Source: QALR01 sp900552255
GTDB lineage: Bacteria > Bacillota > Clostridia > Oscillospirales > CAG-272
NCBI GenBank assembly: GCA_048526005.1
Contig: DBFVEH010000003.1
Location: 132,032-196,031, forward strand
Direction of reading: 5' to 3'
DNA length: 64,000 nt
The position numbers and the translations under genes were made by a program. The number at the start of each line of letters is the position of its first letter. Position 1 is the stretch's first letter. Below, in pieces: positions 7,947 through 16,257 of this stretch. The notes under the pieces are model-generated. The model had not been told where the DNA came from. It was given only the letters and a program-made list of their open reading frames with translations, and ran no database searches.

Positions 7947-8963
7947 TTATACGGCCAAAAAGCCGATTTTGCGGTACACCTTGGAAAGCGTTCTGCGCGC
8001 GATATACGACGCCTTTTCAGCGTTTTCACGCAGCAGACCCTCGAGATACGCGCGGTCGGACATAAGCCTCTTATACTCCGTTTGGATCGGCGCAAGCCCG
8101 TCGGCGCAGGCCTCGCCTACGGCGAGCTTGAATTCGCCGTAGCCGCGGCCGTCGAACTCCCGTTCGATTTCCTCAAAGGTTTTGCCGGTAAAGCAGGAAT
8201 AAATCGTCATCAGGTTGTTGATGCCGTCCTTGCCCTCGGCATATCGGACAGCGGTATCGCTGTCCGTCACCGCTCTTTTGAATTTCCGAATGATATCGTC
8301 CCTCGGATCGAGCATCAGAACGCAGCCGTTCGGATTGTCGTCGGATTTGCTCATTTTTTTTGAAGGATCGGCAAGCGAGCAAATTTTCGTGCCCGTCTCG
8401 GGAATGTAGCCTTCGGGAATCACAAAGGTATCCCCATAGATTTGGTTGAAGCGCTCCGCAATATCGCGCGTGATCTCGATATGCTGCTTCTGGTCGAGGC
8501 CGACCGGCACAAGATCCGCCTGATACAGCAGAATATCGGCCGCCATCAGCGCCGGATAGGTGAAAAGTCCCGCATTGATATTTTGTGCATTTTTTGCACT
8601 TTTATCCTTGAATTGCGTCATTCTGGAAAGCTCTCCGAACATGGTGTAGCAATCCAGCACCCAGCCGAGCTGCGCGTGCGCGGGGACATGGCTCTGCACG
8701 AAAAGCAGACTTTTTTCGGGATCGATGCCGCAGGCCATATAGATGGCGACGGTCTCGAGCGTCCTGCGGCGCAGGTCCGCGGGCACCTGACGCACGGTGA
8801 TCGCGTGCATATCCATGACACAATAAAGAAAATTATATTCCCCCCACAGCTCGTTTTGAAGCGTCACCCAGTTGCGCAGAGCACCGAGATAATTTCCGAT
8901 CGTAAGGTTTCCGCTGGGCTGCGCGCCGGAGAGAGCTGTTTTCTTATCCGTTTGAAATTCCAT
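7947..8963 (-). CDS. trpS: Tryptophanyl-tRNA synthetase
   Basis: A 338-residue class Ic aminoacyl-tRNA synthetase that charges tRNA-Trp. The HIGH-type motif is PSGNLTIGNYLGAL near residue 17 and the KMSKS motif is KKMSKSDDN near residue 205. Length and order match bacterial TrpRS. It is the first gene of a minus-strand unit with the TagO-like gene. I saw no T-box leader in the roughly 60 bp between promoter and start. Confidence 0.96.
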   Translation of the reverse strand: MEFQTDKKTALSGAQPSGNLTIGNYLGALRNWVTLQNELWGEYNFLYCVMDMHAITVRQVPADLRRRTLETVAIYMACGIDPEKSLLFVQSHVPAHAQLGWVLDCYTMFGELSRMTQFKDKSAKNAQNINAGLFTYPALMAADILLYQADLVPVGLDQKQHIEITRDIAERFNQIYGDTFVIPEGYIPETGTKICSLADPSKKMSKSDDNPNGCVLMLDPRDDIIRKFKRAVTDSDTAVRYAEGKDGINNLMTIYSCFTGKTFEEIEREFDGRGYGEFKLAVGEACADGLAPIQTEYKRLMSDRAYLEGLLRENAEKASYIARRTLSKVYRKIGFLAV

Positions 8964-9020
8964 TTATTTTTACCTCGAAATTTTTGACTTATAAGCAGGA
9001 AGCCATTTGCAACTACCAAT

Positions 9021-9048
9021 ATAATACCACATTCTTGATTTTTTTCAA
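9021..9048 (-). promoter_or_regulatory. Sigma-A promoter of trpS
   Basis: On the minus strand TTGAAA and TATTAT are separated by 16 bp, about 60 bp upstream of trpS. Confidence 0.6.
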
Positions 9049-9331
9049 GTGGAACGGCAAAAAAACAAGGGACAAAATCCAAAAACAGGCAAATATGCGG
9101 TGTTTTCATATTTACGGGAAGGAGCCGGGCGGGAGATATGAAAAATACCATAAATTTGCGTATGGCTTTTTTCGGGCTTCCTGCTTATAATGTAATAGAT
9201 GAGCCGCAGCGGGACACGGAGCCCACGCGCCGGATTTCGTCTCAGGCAGCTCTGCACACGGCGCGCCGCCCCCGATTGGTATGGTCAAAAGGGCAGTTCT
9301 GCCGCAAAATACGTTTCGGATGGTGATAGTT
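9049..9331. other. Intergenic region between divergent trpS and the mecA-like gene
   Basis: About 280 bp without a convincing gene. A TATAAT at 9186-9191 on the plus strand could serve the mecA-like gene, but the -35 region is poor. The short open frames here have no RBS or recognisable product. Confidence 0.4.
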
Positions 9332-9964
9332 TTGGAACTCAGTCTGATGGGACAGGATAAATTAAAGGTGACCTTGACGCCGTTTGATATGATCAAATAC
9401 GACCTCACATGCGACAAGATCGATTACGACAACACGGAAACGCGGAAAGCCGTTTGGAGCATACTCGATTATGCCAAGCACGAAACCGGCTTCGATGCGG
9501 CGGCGGGACGGATTTACATTCAGGTATATCCGGAAAAAAACGGCGGCTGTGAAATTTACATAACAAAACTGCAAAAAAATGAGCTCCCGTCCGCCGGAGA
9601 CATGAATCCTACAAATGAAAAAACGGCCGCCGTCGTCCCCAAGGAGGTTCGCGCCGTCTATCAGTTCGAGGATGCGGAAAATCTCATGCGGGTATGCAAA
9701 TTCCTTGCCAGACGTGGATATTCGGCCAAAAGCGGCGCGTTTGTCGAAAGCATTCCGAAAAACAAGTGCCGCTATTACCTTTTGATCGTGGAAACGGTGC
9801 CGGTGATACAAGGAAAAAAAGCGAAATATCTGCGTGAAAATCTTTTTATCGGGGAATTCGGCACCCGCATGGAAAGCGACAATTCCATTCCGTATCTGAA
9901 AGAGCATTGCAAGTGCATCTGCGAGGAGGACGCCGTCCATACGCTGGCCACGGTCGCGAAATGA
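9332..9964 (+). CDS. MecA-like adaptor protein
   Basis: A 210-residue protein of the MecA/YpbH adaptor family, which links substrates to the ClpC unfoldase. The N-terminal domain (LKVTLTPFDMIKYDLTC, then FDAAAGRIYIQVYP and CEIYITKL) fits the substrate-binding half and the C-terminal domain (YQFEDAENLMRVCKFLARRG, then YLKEHCKCICEEDAV) fits the Clp-binding half; a variable linker joins them. The TTG at 9332 is chosen because homology starts there (MELSLMGQDKLKV) and GGATGGTGAT lies just upstream; ATG codons at 9281, 9320 and 9347 are alternatives. Which process it regulates here is unknown. Confidence 0.8.
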   Translation: MELSLMGQDKLKVTLTPFDMIKYDLTCDKIDYDNTETRKAVWSILDYAKHETGFDAAAGRIYIQVYPEKNGGCEIYITKLQKNELPSAGDMNPTNEKTAAVVPKEVRAVYQFEDAENLMRVCKFLARRGYSAKSGAFVESIPKNKCRYYLLIVETVPVIQGKKAKYLRENLFIGEFGTRMESDNSIPYLKEHCKCICEEDAVHTLATVAK

Positions 9965-10007
9965 CGAAAATCCCTTCAAAATAATTGAGGAAAAATAAAA
10001 AATATAA

Positions 10008-10036
10008 TTGCAACATAACGCCGTTTGTGGTACAAT
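10008..10036 (+). promoter_or_regulatory. Sigma-A promoter of the structured element
   Basis: TTGCAA (10008-10013) and TACAAT (10031-10036) are separated by exactly 17 bp, reading away from the mecA-like gene. Confidence 0.65.
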
Positions 10037-10141
10037 AGCCTCGCAAGCGTCCCTGCTTGCGCCGGACATCATAAAATCCCCATTCCATTCGCAGCGATGG
10101 GATTTATGATAGGAGGCTAATGGCCGCAAACGGCGTTTTTT
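10017..10141 (+). ncRNA. Structured RNA candidate with three-way junction and terminator
   Basis: A compact nested inverted-repeat structure. The outer helix pairs 10017-10030 with 10124-10137 (14 bp, one G-U). Inside it AGCCTC (10037-10042) pairs with GAGGCT (10113-10118) and closes a junction holding two hairpins: GCAAGC/GCTTGC (10043-10060) and an ATCATAAAATCCCCAT/ATGGGATTTATGAT arm (10068-10110). GCCG-CAAA-CGGC followed by GTTTTTT ends it like an intrinsic terminator. If transcription starts from the promoter within the left arm, the RNA would be about 100 nt and lack the outer helix. No known RNA class was recognised; a MITE-like DNA hairpin is the alternative. Confidence 0.5.
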
Positions 10142-10207
10142 CGCATCTTCTTATAAAAGAGCGGCTATCTCATATTTTCTCCGCAAAAAAGCGGAGAGGG
10201 AGGTCAC

Positions 10208-10768
10208 ATGGAAATCAAAACTCTTGATGAAATCAAAGCGTCCTGCGAGGGCTGTCAAAAATGTGAGCTTTACAAAACAAGAACGAACGTCGTTTTCGGC
10301 ACCGGAAACTCGAATGCGAGCCTCATGTTCATCGGAGAAGCCCCCGGTCAGCACGAGGACGAAACCGGGATCCCGTTCGTCGGAGCCGCCGGCAAGCTGC
10401 TCGACAAATACCTCGACGCCGTCGGCATCGACCGCGGCGACGTATACATAGCGAATATCTTAAAATGCCGTCCTCCGAAAAATCGCGACCCTCTTCCGGA
10501 GGAGGAGGACTGCTGCATCGATTATCTGCGCGCGCAGGTAGCTACCATCGCGCCGAAGGTCATCGTCTGTCTCGGACGGATCTCCGCCATGCGCATCATC
10601 AAGCCGGACTTTAAAATCACGGCGGAGCACGGCAAATGGTTCGACAAAAAGGGCGTTTCCGTATGCGCGGTCTATCACCCCGCGGCGCTGCTGCGCGATC
10701 CGCGCAAAAAGGACGACATGCTCGGCGATATGATGGCAATCAAGGAAAGACTGGACGCCCTCGCATGA
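10208..10768 (+). CDS. Uracil-DNA glycosylase, family 4 (Fe-S type)
   Basis: A 186-residue glycosylase that removes uracil from DNA, starting base excision repair. GEAPGQHED near residue 43 is motif 1, and HPAALLRDP near residue 155 is the C-terminal motif. Four cysteines suit a [4Fe-4S] cluster: Cys16 and Cys19 (CQKCELYKTR), Cys87 (LKCRPPKNRDP) and Cys103. AGGGAGG precedes the ATG, and a small CTCCGC/GCGGAG hairpin (10178-10197) lies directly before this RBS. Its stop overlaps the next gene's ATG by 4 bp. Confidence 0.93.
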   Translation: MEIKTLDEIKASCEGCQKCELYKTRTNVVFGTGNSNASLMFIGEAPGQHEDETGIPFVGAAGKLLDKYLDAVGIDRGDVYIANILKCRPPKNRDPLPEEEDCCIDYLRAQVATIAPKVIVCLGRISAMRIIKPDFKITAEHGKWFDKKGVSVCAVYHPAALLRDPRKKDDMLGDMMAIKERLDALA

Positions 10769-11709
10769 ATTTTTCCTCTTTGATTTCTACCTCGCTTTCC
10801 CTGTTTTTACTGATCGTCATAGGTTTTCTTCTGCGGAAGATCGGCATCATGGACGAAGCTTTCACCAAAAAGCTTTCCGGCTTTGTCGCAAAGGCCGCGC
10901 AGCCGTTTCTCATCGCCTATTCCATCATCAAGCTCGACTACTCCGCAGAAAACCTGAAAAACGGCTTTATCGTGCTCGGCTTCGGCGTTCTCGCACATCT
11001 TTTTATGGCGCTCGTCGCCCTGCTCGCATTTTTCCGCATCGGGGATGCGGATGAGAAAAAAATCCATGAATACGCCTGCACCTTTTCAAACTGCGCGTTT
11101 GTCGGCTATCCGATTTTAAACGCGCTGTTCGGCGAAATCGGACTTTTTTACGGCGCGTTTTACGTCATCGTTTACAACCTCGGCGTATGGAGCTACGGCG
11201 TCGCGCTGATGGCGCGCGGCAAGGGCGTAAAAATCAGCCTTCGCAAAATGCTCTTGAACCTCGGCACCATTCCCTGCGCCATCGGACTGGGAATCTATAT
11301 CGCGCGGATTCCGCTGCCGGATTTTCTGCTCTCACTCATGGACAACATGGCGGGGCTCTGCACGCCGCTTTCTCTCATTGTGACGGGTTCTCTCGTGGCA
11401 GCCATGCCGCTACGCCGTCTTTTTACAAATCCGAAGCTATACTACTTCTGCGCCGTGAAGCTTATCGCGCTGCCGCTTGTTTCAGCGATAATCCTGCGTT
11501 TTTTAGGAATATCGGAACTCGTTGCAGGTGTCAATCTCGCGGTCTTTCTCACGGTGATGATTGCGCTGCCGCCCGCGGCATTCACTTCCCTTTTTGCCGA
11601 TATGTATGATGTGAAGCCCTCCTATGCGGCGCAGCTCGTCAGTCTCGGCACCATGCTTTCTCCGTTCACCATTCTGCTTGTGATGAAAATCACGGAGCTT
11701 ATTTTATAA
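10765..11709 (+). CDS. AEC-family (auxin efflux carrier-like) transporter
   Basis: A 314-residue, ten-helix membrane protein of the AEC family, which in bacteria includes malonate, malate and other organic-anion carriers. The two inverted halves are visible, with the conserved central CTFSNCAFVGYPILNALFG stretch near residue 110 and GTMLSPFTILLVM near the end. The ATG at 10765 overlaps the uracil-DNA glycosylase stop (ATGA), so the two are probably co-translated although no functional link is apparent. The substrate cannot be predicted. Confidence 0.85.
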   Translation: MNFSSLISTSLSLFLLIVIGFLLRKIGIMDEAFTKKLSGFVAKAAQPFLIAYSIIKLDYSAENLKNGFIVLGFGVLAHLFMALVALLAFFRIGDADEKKIHEYACTFSNCAFVGYPILNALFGEIGLFYGAFYVIVYNLGVWSYGVALMARGKGVKISLRKMLLNLGTIPCAIGLGIYIARIPLPDFLLSLMDNMAGLCTPLSLIVTGSLVAAMPLRRLFTNPKLYYFCAVKLIALPLVSAIILRFLGISELVAGVNLAVFLTVMIALPPAAFTSLFADMYDVKPSYAAQLVSLGTMLSPFTILLVMKITELIL

Positions 11710-11716
11710 AATAATT

Positions 11717-12123
11717 GTGCTTTTCTCACTGAGGAGAAAAGCACCAAAAGACTCACCGAGACTCCCGTCTCGGACTCCCATCCTTCTGCTGGGAAGCATA
11801 CACCCACGGCTCGAAAGGTGTTGCAGTGCTCGCGGGGCTTGCACAGGCCACCACTCGCCGTGCAGAGAGCAACTGCGACTGGGCAGTTCGCGCCCGCAGG
11901 CGCAAGGCGCGCGCCGTGTGAGCGCCTCCCGGCGCGATGCTTGCGAAAGGGGCGGCGACCCGCGGATCACGCGAGCTTCGCGAGCGTGGATGCCGTCTTT
12001 CATAGCCGCCATCGAACCGCTGCCGGCCGCACAAACAATCGAACGGTACGTTCGCGGCTTCTTTTCGTTCTTTTCTTTCCGCAAAGAAAAGAACACGCTT
12101 CTCCTTTTCAAAGGAGAAAATAT
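11717..12123. repeat. Structured tandem element, copy A
   Basis: First full copy of an approximately 408-bp noncoding unit. It begins with a perfect 11-bp hairpin (11717-11744), then hairpins at 11756-11773 (CCGAGAC/GTCTCGG), 11890-11903 (GCGCC/GGCGC), 12040-12054 (CGAACG/CGTTCG) and 12067-12094 (12-bp stem, arms CTTTTCTTT/AAAGAAAAG). A central block of about 85 bp from 11890 is nearly identical to copy B at 12297. ORFs across it have no RBS or recognisable product and read through the hairpins. The transcribed strand is unknown. Confidence 0.75.
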
Positions 12124-12532
12124 GTACTTTTCTCCGCAGGGAGAAAAGATACCAAAAGAGCTGTTGAGGCTACCGCCTCAAACTCCCATCTATCTACTGA
12201 GAAGCACATACCCACGGCTCCCAACAGACGGAACCGCGCACCTGCGTGCGCTCTCCGTCATTCGCCGTGCGGGAAGTAACTGCCGCTGGGAAGCCTGCGC
12301 CCGCAGGCGCAAGGCGCGCGCCGTGTGAGCGCCACCCGGCACGATGCTTGCAAAAGGGGCGGCGACCCGCGGATCACGCGAACGAAGTGAGCGTGGACGC
12401 CGTCTTTCATAGCCGCTATCGAACCGCTGCCAGCCGCACGAACGGTCAAGCCGGAGGCTTGCGGTTCTTTTGATGCTTTTCTTTCTGTAAAGAAAAGCAT
12501 GCGTTCTCTCCTTTGCCAAAGGAGAAAAATAT
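12124..12532. repeat. Structured tandem element, copy B
   Basis: Second full copy, offset 407 bp from copy A. The hairpins are kept while their sequences change: 12164-12181 is TTGAGGC/GCCTCAA where copy A has CCGAGAC/GTCTCGG; 12447-12461 is CAAGCC/GGCTTG where copy A has CGAACG/CGTTCG; 12473-12500 is a perfect 12-bp stem with two changed pairs. Loops and spacers differ more than stems. This is the pattern of conserved RNA or hairpin structure. Confidence 0.75.
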
Positions 12533-12566
12533 GAGCTTTTCTCACTGAGGAGAAAAACACCAAAAA
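12533..12566. repeat. Structured tandem element, partial copy C
   Basis: Only the first hairpin of the unit remains: GAGCTTTTCTC, ACTGAG loop, GAGAAAAACAC, then CAAAA as in copies A and B. It ends about 28 bp before the phosphofructokinase start. Confidence 0.7.
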
Positions 12567-12594
12567 TCATCATAAATAAAAGGAGAATCAATTT

Positions 12595-13827
12595 ATGGAA
12601 CAACTTCGCGGAAATGCCTTCGTCGGGCAGTCCGGAGGACCCACCGCCGCCATCAACGCCACCCTTGCGGGCGTCATCCGCGGCGCCATGGAATGCGACG
12701 GCGTCGGCAAGCTCTACGGCGCAAAAAACGGCATCGAGGGCGTGCTCGCCAAGACGTTCATCGATCTTTCCGGCATGACGGAGGACGAGCTTTGCCTCTT
12801 GGAAAATACGCCGGCCGCCGCACTCGGCTCCTGCCGAAAGAAGCTCCCGCCGGATTTCGAGGGGGAAAACCGCAAAATCTATGACGATATTCTCGCGGTA
12901 TTCCGTGAATACGACATCCGTTATTTCTTCTACATCGGCGGCAACGACTCGATGGATACCGTAGCAAAGCTCTCCCGCTATACAAGGGAGGTCGGATATG
13001 AAATGCGCGTCATCGGCGTGCCGAAAACCATCGACAACGATCTTGCAGGCACCGATCATACACCCGGCTTCGGCTCCGCCGCAAAATACATCGCCGCGAC
13101 GATGCAGGAGATTCTGCGCGATACCGCCGTTTACACGGTAAAGGCCGTCACCATCGTGGAAATTATGGGACGCGACGCGGGCTGGCTTACAGCCGCGGCG
13201 GCACTTCCCTCTCTTTATACAAACGTTTCACCCGATCTCGTCTATCTGCCGGAGGTGCCGTTTGATTACGACCGCTTCTTCGAGGACGTTGAAAAAGCCT
13301 TTGAGCGTCACCCGAATGTTGTGGTCGCCGTCTCGGAGGGCGTGCGCACGGCGGACGGAAGATATGTCGGCGAGGGCACGCAAAGCGGCGCCGCCGACGC
13401 CTTCGGCCATAAATATCTCTCCGGCACGGGCAAGGCGCTCGAGCTTGCCGTCAAGGAGAAATTCGGCTGCAAGGTGCGCTCGATCGAGCTGAATCTGCCG
13501 CAGCGCTGCGCTTCCCATTTCGCGTCGAAAACCGACCTTGACGAATCCGTGACGATCGGCCGCGCCGCCGTTTGGTATGCGGTCTCCGGCGAAACCGGAA
13601 AAATGATGGTATTCGTTCGAGGCAAGGGAGACGCTTATGAAATCGGCGTCGACAGCTCCGATATCACAGGTATCGCCAACGTCATACGAAAGGTGCCGCG
13701 GGAATATATCAACGAGCGCGGCAACGGCGTAACGCCCGCGTGTCTCTCCTACATCGCGCCGCTCATTCTCGGAGAACCGACGCTCGTCTATGAAGGCGGG
13801 CTCCCGAAGCATTTCTCATTTAAATAA
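12595..13827 (+). CDS. 6-phosphofructokinase, probably pyrophosphate-dependent
   Basis: A 410-residue PFK-family enzyme phosphorylating fructose 6-phosphate in glycolysis. The phosphate-binding GQSGGPTAAIN lies at residue 11, GGNDSMDT at 115, and PKTIDNDL at 143. The lysine in PKTIDND and the acidic/Asn residue after GG, instead of the Gly of ATP enzymes, point to pyrophosphate as phosphoryl donor. Length also suits the PPi type. AAAGGAG precedes the ATG. It leads a five-gene plus-strand run and follows the structured repeats. Confidence 0.85.
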   Translation: MEQLRGNAFVGQSGGPTAAINATLAGVIRGAMECDGVGKLYGAKNGIEGVLAKTFIDLSGMTEDELCLLENTPAAALGSCRKKLPPDFEGENRKIYDDILAVFREYDIRYFFYIGGNDSMDTVAKLSRYTREVGYEMRVIGVPKTIDNDLAGTDHTPGFGSAAKYIAATMQEILRDTAVYTVKAVTIVEIMGRDAGWLTAAAALPSLYTNVSPDLVYLPEVPFDYDRFFEDVEKAFERHPNVVVAVSEGVRTADGRYVGEGTQSGAADAFGHKYLSGTGKALELAVKEKFGCKVRSIELNLPQRCASHFASKTDLDESVTIGRAAVWYAVSGETGKMMVFVRGKGDAYEIGVDSSDITGIANVIRKVPREYINERGNGVTPACLSYIAPLILGEPTLVYEGGLPKHFSFK

Positions 13828-13878
13828 CGATAGAAAGAAATAAGAACCGCCGTCCCCTCGGACGGCATGGAGGATATC

Positions 13879-14877
13879 ATGACGGCAGTCTTTTTTTCCA
13901 AACGCTATTTCAATATCGATAACGTCTACAGCGAGGAAAGCAAGCGCAGACTTGCGGAAAAGCTCACCTTCATCGCGCCGGTCAAAAGCGAAAAGGAGCT
14001 GGAGGCGCGCAAGGAAGAAACCGTAAAGGTAGACTACATCTTCTCCACATGGGGCATGCCCGCTCTCTCAAAAGAGGAAATTCGGCGCTATTTCCCGAAT
14101 CTGAAGCACGTATTTTACGCCGCCGGCACGGTTCAGAGCTTTGCGCGTCCGTTCCTTGAGCTCGGAATCCCCGTCCATTCGGCTTGGCGCGCCAACGGCA
14201 TTCCCGTCGCGGAGGTCACCGTCTCCGAAATCATCCTCGCAAGCAAGGGCTTTTTCCGCCGGCGCGTCCGCTCGCATGGAGACTGGCACAACGACGATCC
14301 GGATTATCATTTTCCGGGCAATTACGGCACAAAAATCGGGATTCTCGGCGCCGGCATGATCGGCTCAAAGGTCATCGAGCTGCTCGCGCCGTATCACCTG
14401 GAGCTTTTCGTATTCGATCCGTTTCTCTCCGAGGAAAGAGCTGCGCAGCTGCACGTGAAGAAAGCCTCCTTGGAGGAAATTTTCGAGCGCTGCCACGTCG
14501 TCACCAATCATATCGCAAACAAGCCGGAAACCGTCGGCATGATAAGCCGGGATCTCCTTTCTCGCATGGGCGAATATGCCGTGTTCATCAACACGGGACG
14601 CGGCGCGCAGGTGGATATGCAGGCGCTCGTCGACGAGCTGCGCGCTCATCCCGGACGCACGGCGCTGCTCGACGTAACAGACCCCGAGGAGCCGCCCCGC
14701 GAGGACAGCGAGCTCTATCGCCTTGACAACGTGTTTCTGACCCCGCACATCGCCGGCAGCATCGGCTATGAAACGCATCGGCTCGCGGACTTCATGGTCG
14801 AGGAATACGAACAAATTGCCGCGGGAAAGCCCGCGCGCCACACCGTGACGCTTGCCATGCTCGAAACTATGGCGTAA
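13879..14877 (+). CDS. D-isomer-specific 2-hydroxyacid dehydrogenase family protein
   Basis: A 332-residue NAD(P)-dependent dehydrogenase. The Rossmann motif GILGAGMIGSKVIELL lies near residue 155; the substrate-side arginine/glutamate/histidine set is represented by NTGRGAQVD near 235, LLDVTDPEEPP near 265 and LTPHIAGS near 290. The N-terminal catalytic part is atypical, so the substrate is open (hydroxyacid or glyoxylate-like). The ATG at 13879 has GGAGG upstream; an ATG at 13867 overlaps that RBS. It lies between the phosphofructokinase and the OYE-family gene in a probable operon. Confidence 0.8.
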   Translation: MTAVFFSKRYFNIDNVYSEESKRRLAEKLTFIAPVKSEKELEARKEETVKVDYIFSTWGMPALSKEEIRRYFPNLKHVFYAAGTVQSFARPFLELGIPVHSAWRANGIPVAEVTVSEIILASKGFFRRRVRSHGDWHNDDPDYHFPGNYGTKIGILGAGMIGSKVIELLAPYHLELFVFDPFLSEERAAQLHVKKASLEEIFERCHVVTNHIANKPETVGMISRDLLSRMGEYAVFINTGRGAQVDMQALVDELRAHPGRTALLDVTDPEEPPREDSELYRLDNVFLTPHIAGSIGYETHRLADFMVEEYEQIAAGKPARHTVTLAMLETMA

Positions 14878-14903
14878 ATTCAGAGGACCGGAGGGCAACA
14901 GCC

Positions 14904-16241
14904 ATGTACGCATACGAAAAAAAAGACCCCTACACCTTTTCCTTTACCTCGGCGGACGAGCTTCGCCTATATATTGAGAACAACGGATTGGACATTCCTT
15001 TCTCCGACGATCTTTCCCCGCTCGCGGCGAAAAAAGAGCTGCGCACGCGCGGGGGACATATCACGCTTCAAAATTCCCTCACCGTACATCCGATGGAGGG
15101 CTTCGACGGAGAGCCGGACGGCACGCCGTCCGCGCTTTCCCACAGACGCTATCTGCGCTTTGCCCGTTCCGGCGCGGCTCTCATTTGGTCGGAGGCGATC
15201 GCCGTCCTGCCGGAAGCCCGCACCTCCGATCATCAAATCATGATTACAGAGAAAAACGCGGACGCCTATAAAGCCCTCATCTCGGACATGAAAAAAATCT
15301 CGGATGCGCCGGTCATCGCACAGCTGACGCATTCCGGCAGATTCTCCAAAAACAGCGTAACGCCTCATCCGCTTTTCGCGACGAGAAGCCTGCCGTTTGA
15401 GTCCGTCCGCCCGGGCGACCGCGAGGTGCCGGTCGTCACCGACGAATATCTCGATACCCTGCCCGACGCGTTCGCGCGCGCCGCAAAGCTTGCGGAAAAC
15501 GCGGGCTTCGACGGCATCGACATCAAGGCCTGCCACGGGTATCTGCTCTCGGAGCTTCTCTCCGCGCACACGCGCGAGGGAAAATACGGCGGTTCCTTTG
15601 AGAACCGCACACGGCTCATGCTCGACATCACGGACGCGGTGCGCGCCGTGCTCCGTCCCGAGACGATTCTCGCTTCGCGTCTTTCCGTCTCCGATATGAT
15701 CGACTATCCTTACGGCTTCGGCGTCTCCGAGACCGTTCCCGCGTCCCCCGACTTCACCGAAGCAAAAAAGCTCATCGGCCTTCTGATGGAAAAAGGCCTT
15801 TCGCTGATCGACATGACGATGGGCTCTCCCTATTTCAATCCGCATGTCAACCGTCCGTACAGCAAGGGCGGCTATGTCCCGCCGGAGCATCCGCTCCGCG
15901 GCGTGGAGCGGCTCATCGGCGCGTCACGCGAGATTCAGACCGCGTTTCCGGAGCTTTGCCTCATCGGCACCGGATACAGTTATCTCAGGCAGTTCGCGCC
16001 GTATGTCGCGGCGGGCGCGCTTCGGGACGGGGACGCGACGCTCATCGGCTTCGGCCGTATGGCGTTCGCATACGAAGGCTTCGCGCATGACATGACCACG
16101 GGCACTGTCGATCCCCATAAGGTCTGCATCGCGTGCAGTAAGTGTACGGAAATCATGCGGGCGGGCGGCACGACGGGATGTCCCATCCGCGATCAGGAGA
16201 TTTATCTCCCCATCTACCGCGAAACCTGCATGAAAAAATAA
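14904..16241 (+). CDS. NADH:flavin oxidoreductase (OYE family)
   Basis: A 445-residue FMN-dependent TIM-barrel enzyme of the old yellow enzyme family, which reduces activated C=C bonds or acts on related substrates. Family features include VHPMEGFDG near residue 62, VIAQLTHSGR near 138, a GFDGIDIKACHGYLLSELLS active-site block near 204 and FGRMAFAYEGFAHDM near 388. A C-terminal Cys set (CIACSKCTEIMRAGGTTGC) is present, but the pyridine-nucleotide domain of the larger 2,4-dienoyl-CoA reductase type is absent. The substrate is unknown. Confidence 0.85.
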   Translation: MYAYEKKDPYTFSFTSADELRLYIENNGLDIPFSDDLSPLAAKKELRTRGGHITLQNSLTVHPMEGFDGEPDGTPSALSHRRYLRFARSGAALIWSEAIAVLPEARTSDHQIMITEKNADAYKALISDMKKISDAPVIAQLTHSGRFSKNSVTPHPLFATRSLPFESVRPGDREVPVVTDEYLDTLPDAFARAAKLAENAGFDGIDIKACHGYLLSELLSAHTREGKYGGSFENRTRLMLDITDAVRAVLRPETILASRLSVSDMIDYPYGFGVSETVPASPDFTEAKKLIGLLMEKGLSLIDMTMGSPYFNPHVNRPYSKGGYVPPEHPLRGVERLIGASREIQTAFPELCLIGTGYSYLRQFAPYVAAGALRDGDATLIGFGRMAFAYEGFAHDMTTGTVDPHKVCIACSKCTEIMRAGGTTGCPIRDQEIYLPIYRETCMKK

Positions 16242-16257
16242 AAGGGAGGCGTCGCCT

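Noticed and set aside
8964..9020. T-box leader for trpS
   Set aside because: Only about 60 bp separate promoter and start, too short for a T-box, and no T-box sequence was seen.
10017..10141. SRP RNA, tmRNA, RNase P RNA or a known riboswitch
   Set aside because: Size is small and none of the conserved loops of those RNAs (for example the SRP GGAA tetraloop region) was found.
11717..12473. Several 75-200-codon frames on both strands in the tandem repeats
   Set aside because: They read through hairpins, have no RBS, differ between the two copies and give Arg/Ala-rich sequence; structure is conserved instead.
11717..12566. CRISPR array or insertion sequence in the repeat region
   Set aside because: Units are about 408 bp with no spacers, no transposase frame and no flanking target duplication seen.
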